DNA of 56,051 nt from a virus, in the IMG/VR virus record IMGVR_UViG_3300031673_016563, positions 1-56,051 of that record; one strand, written 5' to 3'. Made by a program: the position numbers and the translations under genes. The notes under the pieces were generated by a model, which worked only from the letters and a program-made list of their open reading frames with translations, did not search any database and had not been told where the DNA came from. Of this stretch, positions 40,650 through 49,529 are shown piece after piece. Every line of letters starts with the position of its first letter. The stretch's first letter is position 1.

Positions 40650-42572
40650 ATGGAGAATAAAAATTCTAATTTGAGAAATAAAGTAAAAATAAGTCCGATA
40701 GAGCGTAAGTTAAAGGGTTTAGATTTGAAAGATAGGAGTCTCGTGAATAGGAGGAAAGCAAAGGCTTCTAAGGAGACATCTATAGAAAAGAATATTACAC
40801 AGAAACCTGGGGATAAGTTTGAACCACATATAGCTACAGGAATACACAGCTTAAAAAGTAAGAATGCTTTTGATATATCCTCATTATCCTCTCATTTGTC
40901 AAATATTGGATTAGATACTCAAGAGGATGATTTTGACTTATTAGACTTGTACGCTTCACATATCATTGAATTACTCAATGAGGGGGTATATATCTTTGCA
41001 AATTTGACCAAACATGAAAGATTTATATTATTTAGATATTTTTACAAGACTAATCCAGTATTAGGTAGAATTATGGATATTCATACTGAGATTCCAATAT
41101 CCAAGTTAAGATTACAGGCCCCTAAAAATTGTCCCGAAATAGTTAAGGATTATATAGTTCAATATTATGAGAAAATATTTGAGGGATTAAATCTTACTGA
41201 AGTGTTAAGGGATTTAGCCTTACATTATTGGGTCTATGGGGAGGCTTATTGTTTAGTTGATGATTATTACAAGAAGTTTGATCGTAAATTGCAAGACCTG
41301 AGAACTATTGATGAGAAGATATATGTTCAATCGGAAGAGGATATGGCCTTTATGGAGAAAGTGGAGGATGCATATAAAGAAGATCCGGATAGCATTGGAC
41401 TAAGTGATAGGTTCAAATATTTGGATAAGAAATTTGGGGGTTTCTTCGTTAAAGGATATACAGGTCCGGATAGAATTAGAGTGCTTAAATTCTATAATAT
41501 TATGGAATATTATCATAATGAAGATATTGACTTCGAGGCAATAAGAGTCCAGATAAGTAATGGCCTTAAAGAACTGGTGGATGAGGGTACAACGGAAGAA
41601 GACCTTTTGGAGATGGGGTATACTCCTGGATATCTGGATTTGATTTCAAACCCAGAGAATACTTCAAGTAATTCGGTCTTGATAGAAAATAATACAAATT
41701 CGGGGGAACCTTTTATATTTATATTTAAAAGATATGAATCTACTTCCGTAATGCAAAGGGTATTTGAGGCTTGTCTTGGGTGGGAAAATTCCAAACGAGC
41801 TTTGAAGGCTAAAATAAATCAAGTGGGAAAGCTTGGCAGGATTGTAACATCAGAAGGTTTGGGGGAGGAGCAGACTGAGTTACTTAAGATAGAAGTTGAG
41901 CAAATGTTGAGTGACCCTAATCATGCTATTGTTGCTAACTACCCAATCGATTGGGCGGAGGTTAATAATTTTATTAAAGAGGAACTTAATGAGCTTATTC
42001 AATCCACTAATGATTTGAAAGAAGAGATTGCTATGGGTATGGGCGTACCCGATTCTTTGATCTCAGGGGATTCCCAATATAGTGGGGATAATATCAAGCT
42101 TGATATTCTCAATAATCAATATTTTTCTTTCAAGGTTATGATGCAGAATCTCTTAGAGGATAATATTCTTAAACCAATAGCCTTAAGAAAAGGATTCATA
42201 AGTGTTGATGTTTGGGGGAGTCCTGCATTATTATATCCAAAACTTACATTTTCAAGAGTATCCTTGAGATCCGAGGATTATTTTGATCTTTTGTTTGATT
42301 TATACCAGAAGAATAGTTTACCAATTTCTGTTATTTATGAGATGTTGAACCTTGATGTGGATGATGTCACGAGAGCTATTCAAGAGGATCTATTTACTTT
42401 AAAGGACGCTACTTTTAATGATTTGGTTAGGGATATATACGGTCAGATATCGGATTCTATTGTATCCAAGACTGATTTGGTTGAAAAGATCATTGAGGGT
42501 CTAGGATTACCAAGGAAAAAAGAAGAAGGTATAGAGCAGAATATGGAGGATAAGGATTGGGGTAATGCGTAA
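40650..42572 (+). CDS. Portal protein
   Basis: 640 residues, right after terL and before the protease and capsid genes, the usual order. Portal character: an N-terminal extension of about 110 residues, then a clip/stem build with KHERFILFRYFYKTNPVLGRIMDIHTEI (about 130-157), WVYGEAYCL, a long helical region (LNELIQSTNDLKEEIAMGMGVPDSLISG, typical of portals) and a helical C-terminus. It forms the dodecameric DNA gate at one capsid vertex. Identification is from position plus the portal-like GMGVPDSLISG segment. Confidence 0.85.
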   Translation: MENKNSNLRNKVKISPIERKLKGLDLKDRSLVNRRKAKASKETSIEKNITQKPGDKFEPHIATGIHSLKSKNAFDISSLSSHLSNIGLDTQEDDFDLLDLYASHIIELLNEGVYIFANLTKHERFILFRYFYKTNPVLGRIMDIHTEIPISKLRLQAPKNCPEIVKDYIVQYYEKIFEGLNLTEVLRDLALHYWVYGEAYCLVDDYYKKFDRKLQDLRTIDEKIYVQSEEDMAFMEKVEDAYKEDPDSIGLSDRFKYLDKKFGGFFVKGYTGPDRIRVLKFYNIMEYYHNEDIDFEAIRVQISNGLKELVDEGTTEEDLLEMGYTPGYLDLISNPENTSSNSVLIENNTNSGEPFIFIFKRYESTSVMQRVFEACLGWENSKRALKAKINQVGKLGRIVTSEGLGEEQTELLKIEVEQMLSDPNHAIVANYPIDWAEVNNFIKEELNELIQSTNDLKEEIAMGMGVPDSLISGDSQYSGDNIKLDILNNQYFSFKVMMQNLLEDNILKPIALRKGFISVDVWGSPALLYPKLTFSRVSLRSEDYFDLLFDLYQKNSLPISVIYEMLNLDVDDVTRAIQEDLFTLKDATFNDLVRDIYGQISDSIVSKTDLVEKIIEGLGLPRKKEEGIEQNMEDKDWGNA

Positions 42573-42723
42573 ATTAAATATAATATCCGAGAACTTATTC
42601 CATAAAGCCCCTAGAAAAAATCCTCCTAGATACGATTTAAGGAAACATAAAAATTTGGATGATCCTGATTTTGAGGAATTAGAGGAAGAAAAAGATCCAG
42701 ATCTGGAAACAAAAAGCTCTTAA
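42565..42723 (+). CDS. 52-residue protein with the MRKL tag
   Basis: ATG at 42565 overlaps the portal stop by eight bases. The product begins MRKLNIISENLF and is short, basic then acidic (KAPRKNPPRYDLRKH, FEELEEEKDPDLE). It has the same N-terminal tag as at least seven other proteins. I-S-E at 7-9 fits the I/L-x-E pattern at which T4-type prohead proteases cut, and the protease gene follows. It could be an internal head component. Short, so easy to miss. Confidence 0.55.
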   Translation: MRKLNIISENLFHKAPRKNPPRYDLRKHKNLDDPDFEELEEEKDPDLETKSS

Positions 42724-42776
42724 TTTGTTAATTATACTATATTTAGGTATATTTGATTTGGAGGTAATTTTAAAAT

Positions 42777-43538
42777 ATGGGATTCAAGGTTATAGCAAGT
42801 GGTAGGAAAACGGGTACACAAAGTATTGCTAAAGATGTGGCCACGATTGAGTTATCCTCAAATGATTTTATATTCTCCCAAGCTTCTATAGTAACCTCGG
42901 CTATGGTTGAACCTAATTCTTATAAGATTCATCCCAGTACAGCAAGATTTATTAATAATAACGGGGATGGGTGGACGAATGAGGCGTTGAAGAATAACTA
43001 TGATTCTTTCATTGGAGCATATAACTTTGTAAATCATGTTCAAGAACATGATAAAGCGGTGGGGTTTGTTGGTGATGCTATCTCAAGAAGGATTATTATA
43101 GATCCTGAAGATAATATTTATGTCCGTTACATAGAGATTCTTATTGCGACAAGTAGAGATTTTCAAACTTTGGTTAATAAGATACTAAAGGATGATATTA
43201 AATATCTGTCTATGGGTTGTGAGGCTGAGACTTCACAATGTTCCTATTGTGGGGAAGTTTTTGAGGATGAGGAACTATGCGATCATTTAGCTTATTCTAA
43301 GGGTAAGTATTATATTGATCCTAATTCAGGTAAAAAAAGAATTATAGCTGAATTATTAGGAAATGAAAAGAAGGGTTCGATTGAATTTATAGAGGCTTCT
43401 TATTTGACACAAGTTCCGGCTTCGGGTATGGCTGTTAAACGTCATGTTCTTCCTATACCTCCCGGATGTAATGTTCAGATTTTTATGTCTAAAAGTGCAA
43501 TTGAAAAAAAAGCGGTTCAGAAATTTGTGAAAAGTTAA
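42777..43538 (+). CDS. Prohead maturation protease
   Basis: 253 residues lying between portal and scaffold/capsid genes. N-terminal domain has NHVQEHDKAVGFVGDA (His87, His91) and YLSMGCEAE with Ser145, the His/Ser arrangement of HK97-type/herpes-type serine proteases of phage heads. A Cys-rich insert follows (C-S-Y-C-G, then C-D-H), possibly zinc-binding. The protease trims scaffold, capsid and internal proteins during maturation. A large intergenic (42724-42776) with a weak TATACT -10 precedes it. Confidence 0.8.
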   Translation: MGFKVIASGRKTGTQSIAKDVATIELSSNDFIFSQASIVTSAMVEPNSYKIHPSTARFINNNGDGWTNEALKNNYDSFIGAYNFVNHVQEHDKAVGFVGDAISRRIIIDPEDNIYVRYIEILIATSRDFQTLVNKILKDDIKYLSMGCEAETSQCSYCGEVFEDEELCDHLAYSKGKYYIDPNSGKKRIIAELLGNEKKGSIEFIEASYLTQVPASGMAVKRHVLPIPPGCNVQIFMSKSAIEKKAVQKFVKS

Positions 43539-43553
43539 AGTTATTTCGTTAAG

Positions 43554-43562
43554 TGGTATAAT
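43554..43562 (+). promoter_or_regulatory. Extended -10 promoter before the scaffold gene
   Basis: TGGTATAAT, an extended -10 box, in the 52-base gap between protease and scaffold. The -35 region is poor. It lies 29 bases before the scaffold ATG and 10-15 before its AAAGGAG ribosome site, so it may be an extra host-type promoter for the highly expressed scaffold and capsid genes. Confidence 0.4.
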
Positions 43563-43590
43563 AATTAATTTGTGTAAAGGAGATTATTAA

Positions 43591-44475
43591 ATGATCAAAA
43601 GATTTAGTGATTCAGTAACTAGTAACAAAAAGAAAGAGTCCGCTCAAGTTCGTAGAGCTAAACTCTTGGTAGCATCTGTGAAGAATACAGATTCAGAAAT
43701 TAGTAAAACGGATAAGGTTGTGAATAGTGTATTCGCTTCTTTTAATGATCCTAATAGGAAATTTCAAGAGTCTCAGATTAAAAAGGCTATTGTGGCATTT
43801 TCAAAAATGGAGTGTTCTTTAGCTAAGTTATATAAGGGTTCGTATACTAACCTAAAGGTTGCACTTAACGATGCATTACCAATCGAGCGTATTGCTTCCC
43901 ACATTGAGGATTTGGCTGGATTACGAGCAAAATTAGCTATTCTTAAAGCGAATGCCGCCGCCTCCTTAGGTTTTGTTGGTGAAGAGATTGATGATGAGTT
44001 TGTTGAGATGGATGAGGCTGGATTTGATGTAAGTGGTGTAGATGAGATGGATGATGGTGTTATAGAGGATGAGGAGGAAGAGATTCCTGAGGCTCCTGTA
44101 GCCGCTGAAGCTCCTGTAGCCGCTGAAGCTCCTGTAGCCGCTGAAGCTCCTGTAGCCGCTGAAGCTCCTGTAGCTGCTGAGGAAATCATTGAGGATAACT
44201 TAGAGGGTTTAGAGGACTTAGAGGAGGATGAGTTTGTAGAGGATGATGAGTTATCCGATTCTATTGAATTAGAAGATTCTGGTATTGATGATATGTTGGG
44301 GCAGGATATCTTAGGCGATGAGTTTGTAGAGGATGAAGAGGATGATATGGAATTATCAGCCTCAGCTTCTTTAAAGAATAAGAAAATGGCGTCCGCTAAA
44401 GTTCAGTCCGGGGGAGTAGCTAATCTCAGTGAGGATAAAATTTTGGCCGGATTAATGGATGAATTGATGATTTAA
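43591..44475 (+). CDS. Scaffold / prohead-core candidate
   Basis: 294 residues between protease and decoration/capsid genes. Basic helical N-terminal 140 residues; then a long acidic region with an Ala-Pro-Val-Ala-Ala-Glu linker (about 168-197, encoded by 18-bp repeats) and Asp/Glu-rich runs; ends in a short helix (LSEDKILAGLMDELMI). Acidic, disordered, gene order and repeat linker are typical for phage scaffolds and core proteins, which the protease then destroys. No catalytic motif. Confidence 0.65.
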   Translation: MIKRFSDSVTSNKKKESAQVRRAKLLVASVKNTDSEISKTDKVVNSVFASFNDPNRKFQESQIKKAIVAFSKMECSLAKLYKGSYTNLKVALNDALPIERIASHIEDLAGLRAKLAILKANAAASLGFVGEEIDDEFVEMDEAGFDVSGVDEMDDGVIEDEEEEIPEAPVAAEAPVAAEAPVAAEAPVAAEAPVAAEEIIEDNLEGLEDLEEDEFVEDDELSDSIELEDSGIDDMLGQDILGDEFVEDEEDDMELSASASLKNKKMASAKVQSGGVANLSEDKILAGLMDELMI

Positions 44476-44551
44476 CAATGGTTTAATAAAGATTTAATTA
44501 GGAATCATATAGTTAGATTCTAAATAATCAAAATTATAAGGAGGAATAAAT

Positions 44552-45019
44552 ATGTTACAAGTTTTGCACAAGGGATTACAAATTAGTTTGGATCTTGATA
44601 CTTCAAGTTTCACGGGCGATGCTGAGACTGATGCAGCTTTGGCTTATATCCAAGGTCTTGATGCTGGCCGTGTTGCGGGGTATAATGTAAGTGGCTATGC
44701 TGCTTTGGCCGATGGCGCAATAGCTAATGCTATTTTACCTATTGGATTTATCATAAATGATGCAGCGGGAAATTTCTTTGAGAATAAACCTGCTTTAGCT
44801 TCTAAAAAGATCGCTGTCACATTTGGAAATTGTGTCGTGATTACGGATCAGATTGATACAACTCTTACATTTACCCCTGGTGAAAAGGTGTATGTTGGTA
44901 CCTCCACAAAAGTTGGTTTGATTACTAATATCCAACCTACCAACGCAAGATGTATTGGTATCACGATGAGCTCCGCAACCTCTGCGGCTCCAAATTTAAC
45001 AATTGCTGTATTAGGTTAA
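44552..45019 (+). CDS. Capsid decoration protein candidate
   Basis: 155 residues, Ala/Gly/Thr-rich, few charged groups. Ends with FTPGEKVYVGTSTKVGLITNIQ then GITMSS, the beta-barrel pattern of head decoration or head-fibre proteins that sit between scaffold and capsid genes. The good ribosome site (AAGGAGG) suggests high expression. Called from composition and place, no catalytic residue to check. Confidence 0.6.
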   Translation: MLQVLHKGLQISLDLDTSSFTGDAETDAALAYIQGLDAGRVAGYNVSGYAALADGAIANAILPIGFIINDAAGNFFENKPALASKKIAVTFGNCVVITDQIDTTLTFTPGEKVYVGTSTKVGLITNIQPTNARCIGITMSSATSAAPNLTIAVLG

Positions 45020-45056
45020 TAAGTTTAATTTATAGAATATAAGGAGATAAAGTAAT

Positions 45057-45923
45057 ATGAAACAAGTAAATGCTGCACAAAGACATAAATTAATGACTAA
45101 GCTTTTGGCTACAACTAAGGGGCGGAGTCGAATTGCTTCTTCTATGCAAGAACCTTTACGTCGATTAAGAGATTTTGTCTCTAACGGTCGTAAAATGTTG
45201 TTTGTGGATGAGCTTCCTGATGGGACTCTACCAATTTATGATAAGGATATTGATACTCCGGCATATGTGGTCGGTGAAGAGGCTGACTCTGTGGCTACTG
45301 TTGTAAAGGGTGAGAGAGTTCTTGCCCCTTTGTTTGAGTTGGCAAGTTGGCCTAAAGTTCCTTTTGTCCAGGTAAAAGAAAGAAGGTTCGATATCGTTCG
45401 CAGGATCAAACAAAAAGCCAAAGATGAGTTATTTCGTAAAGAGGATAACCTTATTATGACTGCTGCTACTACGGCGGCTGATGCTAATACTACTAATACT
45501 GTAATTGCTGAAACTGGTGCTGATTTTGATATGACCACTATCGTAGAAGCATTCGCAAAGATTGAGCGACACGGCCTTCGTGTTGATAAAATTTATTGTA
45601 ATCCTAATGAGTTTAGAGTATTTAGGAATGCAGGTCGAGATTACATGGATTTCGAAACACAACGTGAATTGTTACGTACAGGATTCATGGGGAGTGTGTA
45701 CGGTGCTCAAATATTTACCAATGTTGAGTTAACCGCTGGTAGAATGATTCTTGTGACTGAACCTGAATATCTCGGCGTGATACCCGTTCGTATTGATCTC
45801 ACGGTAATCCCCGCTGATGATCCTGGAAATAGATCATTCGGTTGGTCAATATTCGAGAACATAGGTATTTTGTACCATAACGCTGACTATGGATTGCAAG
45901 GTATAACAATTACATATAGTTAA
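45057..45923 (+). CDS. Major capsid protein
   Basis: 288 residues in the expected place: terL, portal, protease, scaffold, decoration, capsid, terminator. The N-arm has basic helix (QRHKLMTKLLATTKGRSRIA), then EELADG-like E-loop region (PIYDKDIDTPAYVVGEEADS), a helical spine (FDIVRRIKQKAKDELFRKEDNLIMTA) and P-loop/A-domain (IYCNPNEFRVFRNAGR, GSVYGAQIFTNVEL). This is the HK97 fold layout of small capsid proteins. Probably processed by the protease at the N-terminus. Strong AAGGAG. Confidence 0.85.
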   Translation: MKQVNAAQRHKLMTKLLATTKGRSRIASSMQEPLRRLRDFVSNGRKMLFVDELPDGTLPIYDKDIDTPAYVVGEEADSVATVVKGERVLAPLFELASWPKVPFVQVKERRFDIVRRIKQKAKDELFRKEDNLIMTAATTAADANTTNTVIAETGADFDMTTIVEAFAKIERHGLRVDKIYCNPNEFRVFRNAGRDYMDFETQRELLRTGFMGSVYGAQIFTNVELTAGRMILVTEPEYLGVIPVRIDLTVIPADDPGNRSFGWSIFENIGILYHNADYGLQGITITYS

Positions 45924-45947
45924 GAATATTAACTATATCTTAATAAG

Positions 45948-45983
45948 AAAACCCCTATGAGATCAATTCTCATAGGGGTTTTT
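45948..45983 (+). terminator. Rho-independent terminator after the capsid gene
   Basis: A 15-bp perfect stem (AAAACCCCTATGAGA and complement) with a five-base loop (45963-45967) and a T-run. Ends the head operon and separates it from the HNH gene. Confidence 0.9.
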
Positions 45984-46000
45984 AATTTTTATGGGGGTAA

Positions 46001-46039
46001 CTATAAAAATTTGTAAAGATAAATCGAATATATAATAAA
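46001..46039 (+). promoter_or_regulatory. Phage promoter-like element, copy 6
   Basis: CTATAAAAATTT from 46001 and TCGAATATATAATAAA from 46024, spacing 23. The upstream half is diverged (TATAAAA instead of TGTAAAA). It starts transcription of the HNH gene at 46055 just after the capsid terminator. Confidence 0.5.
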
Positions 46040-46054
46040 GGGGGTGAAATATAA

Positions 46055-48349
46055 GTGGGTCAGAAAAGATCTCTTGAGGAGGCTAAAAAATTATTCCTAG
46101 ATTCAGGGGTTACACCATTATTTAGTGAGTATACTTCTGCTAACAAGCCTTTAGGATATAGATGCTCCTGTGGGCGAGAGGATAGTATGTCAATAAGTTC
46201 TTTATTTAGATCATTGAAGAACTTTCCTACACTCAAATGCAAGAGATGTAGATTAAATGATCTAGAGAAATTTAGAGCTCAAGATAATGAAAGTAGAATA
46301 AGGAATCAATTCCCGGAAGTAGAAATACTAGATATAATTCCTGGAAAATACGGAGTACATCCTATTAAGATAATATATATCTGCCCAATATGTGGGGATA
46401 AATCAAGCATATACTATAAAAAACATTTGTCTAGTCTTATATGTAAGAAATGCTCCAGAAAATCTATAATTGAGAAACAGAGATTAGATCAATTAGAGGT
46501 GAAAAGTTTATTTGAAGTACATAATGCTATTTTGTATTCTGAGTATAAACACACTAATCAAAAATTGATATTTAGATGTGAATGTGGAAATATAGGAGGT
46601 ATAATGCTTACAAATTTAAAGTATAAAGGGGTAAAGCCTCTTTGTAAGCAATGTCAATTGAAATATTCTTATCTTAGGGGGGAGAATAGTCCTAGTTGGA
46701 ATCCAAATCTTACTGAGGAGAGTAGATCAAATTGGGGAAGATCCTCTGAGGATAAGCAATGGTATAATCAAATCTTTGAGCAGTTCAATTATACTTGTTT
46801 TGTATCAGGACGGAGGAATATCCCCTTGTCAGCGCATCATCTTAATCCTTACTCAAGATATCCTGAATTAAGATTAGACTTGGATAATGGTATTTGTATT
46901 AGTAGAGAGCTACATCTGAAATTTCATAGGGAGTATTCATATATTAATATGACGATAGAAGATTTTTGTGAGTTTTTTCGGAAGGAGACAGGAGAAGATT
47001 TCAAATTTTATTATGATACGAACAATAAATTATGGAGAGAGAAAAAGATGAGTTCATTACAAGAAAAAGGTAAAAGGGTTAGACATTCCACGGAATCTAT
47101 AAAAAGAGATTTTTTGAAATATGGGGCAGAGCCATTATTTGAGGAATATAAGAATATTAGAGAAGAATTGGGATATAGATGCTTCTGTGGTAATATATCT
47201 TTTACCACTTGCGAACAATTTTACATGCATATACGAAAATATCCTAGATATAAGTTGATGTGTCAAAGTTGCACTTGTAAAGAAGCTTTGAACAATAAGA
47301 GAGATAATTTCTTTGAGCATACAATAAAGCCATATTTCCTAGAAAGAGGGGTGAGGCTATTATCCGAGACATATGAGAATAATCATACCCCTTTAAGATT
47401 TATATGTTCATGTGGAAAGGAAAGTTTAGTAACTTGGATATCCTTAAAAAATAACAATTGCTTAAAGTGTAAGGATTGCCAAGCCTCGGATAAATCTAAG
47501 AGAGTGGAGCAAGATAGTATAAGACATATTGCCTCAAAGGTAGAGGATAATGCTATAACTCAATTTAAGGATTTTTGCGAGGAGTATAAAAATATTTCCT
47601 CACTAGAGAAGGGTACGATAATAGAATTTATTGAGGGGACACCTCACCCCAGTTACTTGCTTAATAAGAAGAAGGAGTATAGTGATCAGGGTAGAAATTA
47701 TATTCCATTTTTTGCGCCTGAAATTCGAATGAAACACGATATTGTTTTGAGTATGTCTCGATATAAGTGGAGGGATATACAAAATAAAATCTTTGCAAGG
47801 AAATTGAGAATTGTTGAGGTGAAGGATTTTCAAAAGGTGAGTAGATTTCTAGATGAAAATCATATACAAGGCTCTACTGTATCCAGCATCAATCTTGCAT
47901 TAATGAATGGGGATGATATGGTATCCCTTATGACGTTCAATAAGGAATCTAAGAAAGGGGATAAAGAATTTTCATTGCAGCGGTTCTGTAGCAAGATAAA
48001 TACCATTGTTGTGGGGGGAGCTTCAAAATTATTTAAATATTTTGTTAAAGAATATGATCCTCTCAAGATAACAACCTATGGGGATGTTAGATTCTCGGAA
48101 TTAGTACCTCAGAATTCGATATATTTCCGGTTAGGGTTTAAGTATTCTCATACATCAAAACCTAATTATTGGTATACTAGTGATGGTCTGAATATGATTT
48201 TCAGAAGGAAATTTCAAAGGAAATATTTACCCAAGATATTTAAAAAGGAGTATGATTCAACTTTATCCGAGAGAGATATCATGTTAGCTGAGGGATATCA
48301 AAGATTATACGATTGTGGAAACCACGTATTCATCTATGAGAAGAATTAA
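46055..48349 (+). CDS. Multi-module HNH endonuclease with zinc-ribbon repeats
   Basis: 764 residues, GTG start after AAGGGGGTGA. Order: two or three zinc-ribbon modules (L-F-S-E-Y, R-C-S-C-G, C-K-R-C), then an HNH domain (about 245-305: C-F-V-S-G-R, SAHHLNPYSRYPELRLDLDNGI, LHLKFHREY), two more zinc-ribbon modules and a 220-residue C-terminal domain with N-H-I-Q-G-S, Q-R-F-C-S-K and FRLGFKYSHTSKPNYWY. That end matches the module following Vsr-type homing nucleases of phages. Likely a homing nuclease that cuts DNA at a related site. It has its own promoter and sits between the capsid gene and later structural genes. Confidence 0.75.
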   Translation: MGQKRSLEEAKKLFLDSGVTPLFSEYTSANKPLGYRCSCGREDSMSISSLFRSLKNFPTLKCKRCRLNDLEKFRAQDNESRIRNQFPEVEILDIIPGKYGVHPIKIIYICPICGDKSSIYYKKHLSSLICKKCSRKSIIEKQRLDQLEVKSLFEVHNAILYSEYKHTNQKLIFRCECGNIGGIMLTNLKYKGVKPLCKQCQLKYSYLRGENSPSWNPNLTEESRSNWGRSSEDKQWYNQIFEQFNYTCFVSGRRNIPLSAHHLNPYSRYPELRLDLDNGICISRELHLKFHREYSYINMTIEDFCEFFRKETGEDFKFYYDTNNKLWREKKMSSLQEKGKRVRHSTESIKRDFLKYGAEPLFEEYKNIREELGYRCFCGNISFTTCEQFYMHIRKYPRYKLMCQSCTCKEALNNKRDNFFEHTIKPYFLERGVRLLSETYENNHTPLRFICSCGKESLVTWISLKNNNCLKCKDCQASDKSKRVEQDSIRHIASKVEDNAITQFKDFCEEYKNISSLEKGTIIEFIEGTPHPSYLLNKKKEYSDQGRNYIPFFAPEIRMKHDIVLSMSRYKWRDIQNKIFARKLRIVEVKDFQKVSRFLDENHIQGSTVSSINLALMNGDDMVSLMTFNKESKKGDKEFSLQRFCSKINTIVVGGASKLFKYFVKEYDPLKITTYGDVRFSELVPQNSIYFRLGFKYSHTSKPNYWYTSDGLNMIFRRKFQRKYLPKIFKKEYDSTLSERDIMLAEGYQRLYDCGNHVFIYEKN

Positions 48350-48360
48350 GATCTCATTTT

Positions 48361-48435
48361 TCCTCCAATTTTGTAATGATATGTTAAAATATAACTAAGA
48401 ATACAATTATAAATTATAAAATTGGAGGATTTTTT
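48361..48435 (+). promoter_or_regulatory. Inverted repeat that includes the ribosome site of the next gene
   Basis: TCCTCCAATTTT (48361-48372) is the exact complement of AAAATTGGAGGA (48418-48429); the second arm contains GGAGG, the ribosome site for the ATG at 48439. If paired in the RNA it would hide the site. The loop of 45 bases contains an extended -10-like TGTTAAAAT (48382-48390), so RNA starting inside it would lack the first arm and be freely translated. The T-run TTTTTTG after the second arm also allows a long-loop terminator. Confidence 0.5.
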
Positions 48436-48438
48436 GTC

Positions 48439-48855
48439 ATGGAGTATGAGGTATTAGTGTCATTTTCACATAAGTTAAATGAAAGGCGTATTGAATTATC
48501 TAAGAAGAATGTTATAACTGAAGAGGATATACAGGCTCCTATATTAAGATGGGCCTTGGCTAATAAATTTTTGAAGGCTAAGGGTATTGTGGAAAAAGCC
48601 GTTGTAGAAGGTGCTTCTAAAGAGGTTAAAGATCCTAAAGAGAAAATGAAAATTAATCGTGGATCTACTAAGGAGGCTTCAATGATCAATGAAGTGGAAA
48701 CTGTGATACCTATCAAAAGAAGTTTTGATTTAAGTAAAGAAGGATTAAAAGATTTGTCTAAGGATGAATTAAAATCAATTGCAAATCAATTGGGAATATC
48801 AAAAAGGGGATCGGAGAAGACTTTAATTAATAACATCTTAAATTCAGGGGTATAA
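48439..48855 (+). CDS. Hypothetical protein with a SAP-like end
   Basis: 138 residues. The C-terminal 35 residues (LSKEGLKDLSKDELKSIANQLGISKRG, then EKTLINNIL) match the SAP/LEM-like helix-turn-helix often used for DNA binding or in phage terminal proteins. The rest is helical and charged. The ribosome site is inside an inverted repeat. Role unknown. Confidence 0.55.
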   Translation: MEYEVLVSFSHKLNERRIELSKKNVITEEDIQAPILRWALANKFLKAKGIVEKAVVEGASKEVKDPKEKMKINRGSTKEASMINEVETVIPIKRSFDLSKEGLKDLSKDELKSIANQLGISKRGSEKTLINNILNSGV

Positions 48856-48860
48856 AAAAA

Positions 48861-49202
48861 ATGAAAAAATTAAATTTAGAAAAGGAAAGAGAATTTTTGG
48901 CGGGAATAAGTAGACAGGCTTCAGACCATTCCATAATGAATTATATTATTCCGGAGAAGGATTTCTTGAATATTGCTATTGGGAAGAAAGGCATTATGGA
49001 TGAGGAATCACAAAAATTATTGATCCAGGTATATACTACTTTAAAAAACAAATTGAAATTATCCGATAGTGAGAATGAGGCTTTAAATAAAATTAGGAGC
49101 AGCATTGGACGCGGAAAAGATCTGAGTCCCGCTGAGCATAGAAATCAAATTTTTCATGCCGCAAGCGAGCTGGGTATCAGACTACCCAGTAGTAGCTTTT
49201 AA
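48861..49202 (+). CDS. Small protein with the MKKL tag
   Basis: 113 residues beginning MKKLNLEKEREFLAG. Helical, ending GIRLPSSSF. It starts five bases after the previous gene. Shares the MxKL tag with the other small proteins downstream; probably in the virion. The weak ribosome site is an A-rich tract. Confidence 0.5.
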   Translation: MKKLNLEKEREFLAGISRQASDHSIMNYIIPEKDFLNIAIGKKGIMDEESQKLLIQVYTTLKNKLKLSDSENEALNKIRSSIGRGKDLSPAEHRNQIFHAASELGIRLPSSSF

Positions 49203-49230
49203 GAAATAAATTAAGTTTGGATTATGTATG

Positions 49231-49264
49231 AAGAGCTGAGAAATCAAAATATTCTTCAGCTCTT
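49231..49264 (+). terminator. Hairpin after the tagged gene
   Basis: AAGAGCTGA (49231-49239) pairs with TCAGCTCTT (49256-49264) around a 16-base loop. Only a short T-run follows (CTCTTTGATG), so a weak terminator. It begins the longest gene-free interval of the window, 49203-49529, which otherwise holds only the broken gene described next. Confidence 0.4.
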
Positions 49265-49300
49265 TGATGAATAGATTTTTAAATTGGTTGAATTAGAGAA

Positions 49301-49508
49301 GTGTGGGGTTGTATTAAGAGTGTAGGAATTAAAGAACTTTATGCAATTTTATGGGAGACTTGGTTTCAGAATAAATTAAAGAATCCTGCTAAGACTTGGT
49401 TTGAAAATTGTACAAGATCATTTGGCTGAATTTGATAATTATTATATTCCATATTTAAAAGAGATGGAAGAGAAGGCAGCTAAAGAATCAGGCCAGGTAT
49501 TAGATTAA
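49301..49508 (+). pseudogene. Frameshifted remnant of a small gene
   Basis: One frame (GTG 49301 to TGA 49429) reads GIKELYAILWETWFQNKLKNP then AKTWFENCTRSFG; another frame continues to the TAA at 49506-49508 with HLAEFDNYYIPYLKEMEEKAAKESG. Both stretches look protein-like (Trp, Tyr and Glu/Lys patterns) and meet near 49425, so a single-base indel in one ancestral gene explains them. No clear ribosome site remains. It lies in an otherwise gene-free 327-base interval. Confidence 0.4.
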
Positions 49509-49529
49509 ATATACTTACATAGGAGGCAT

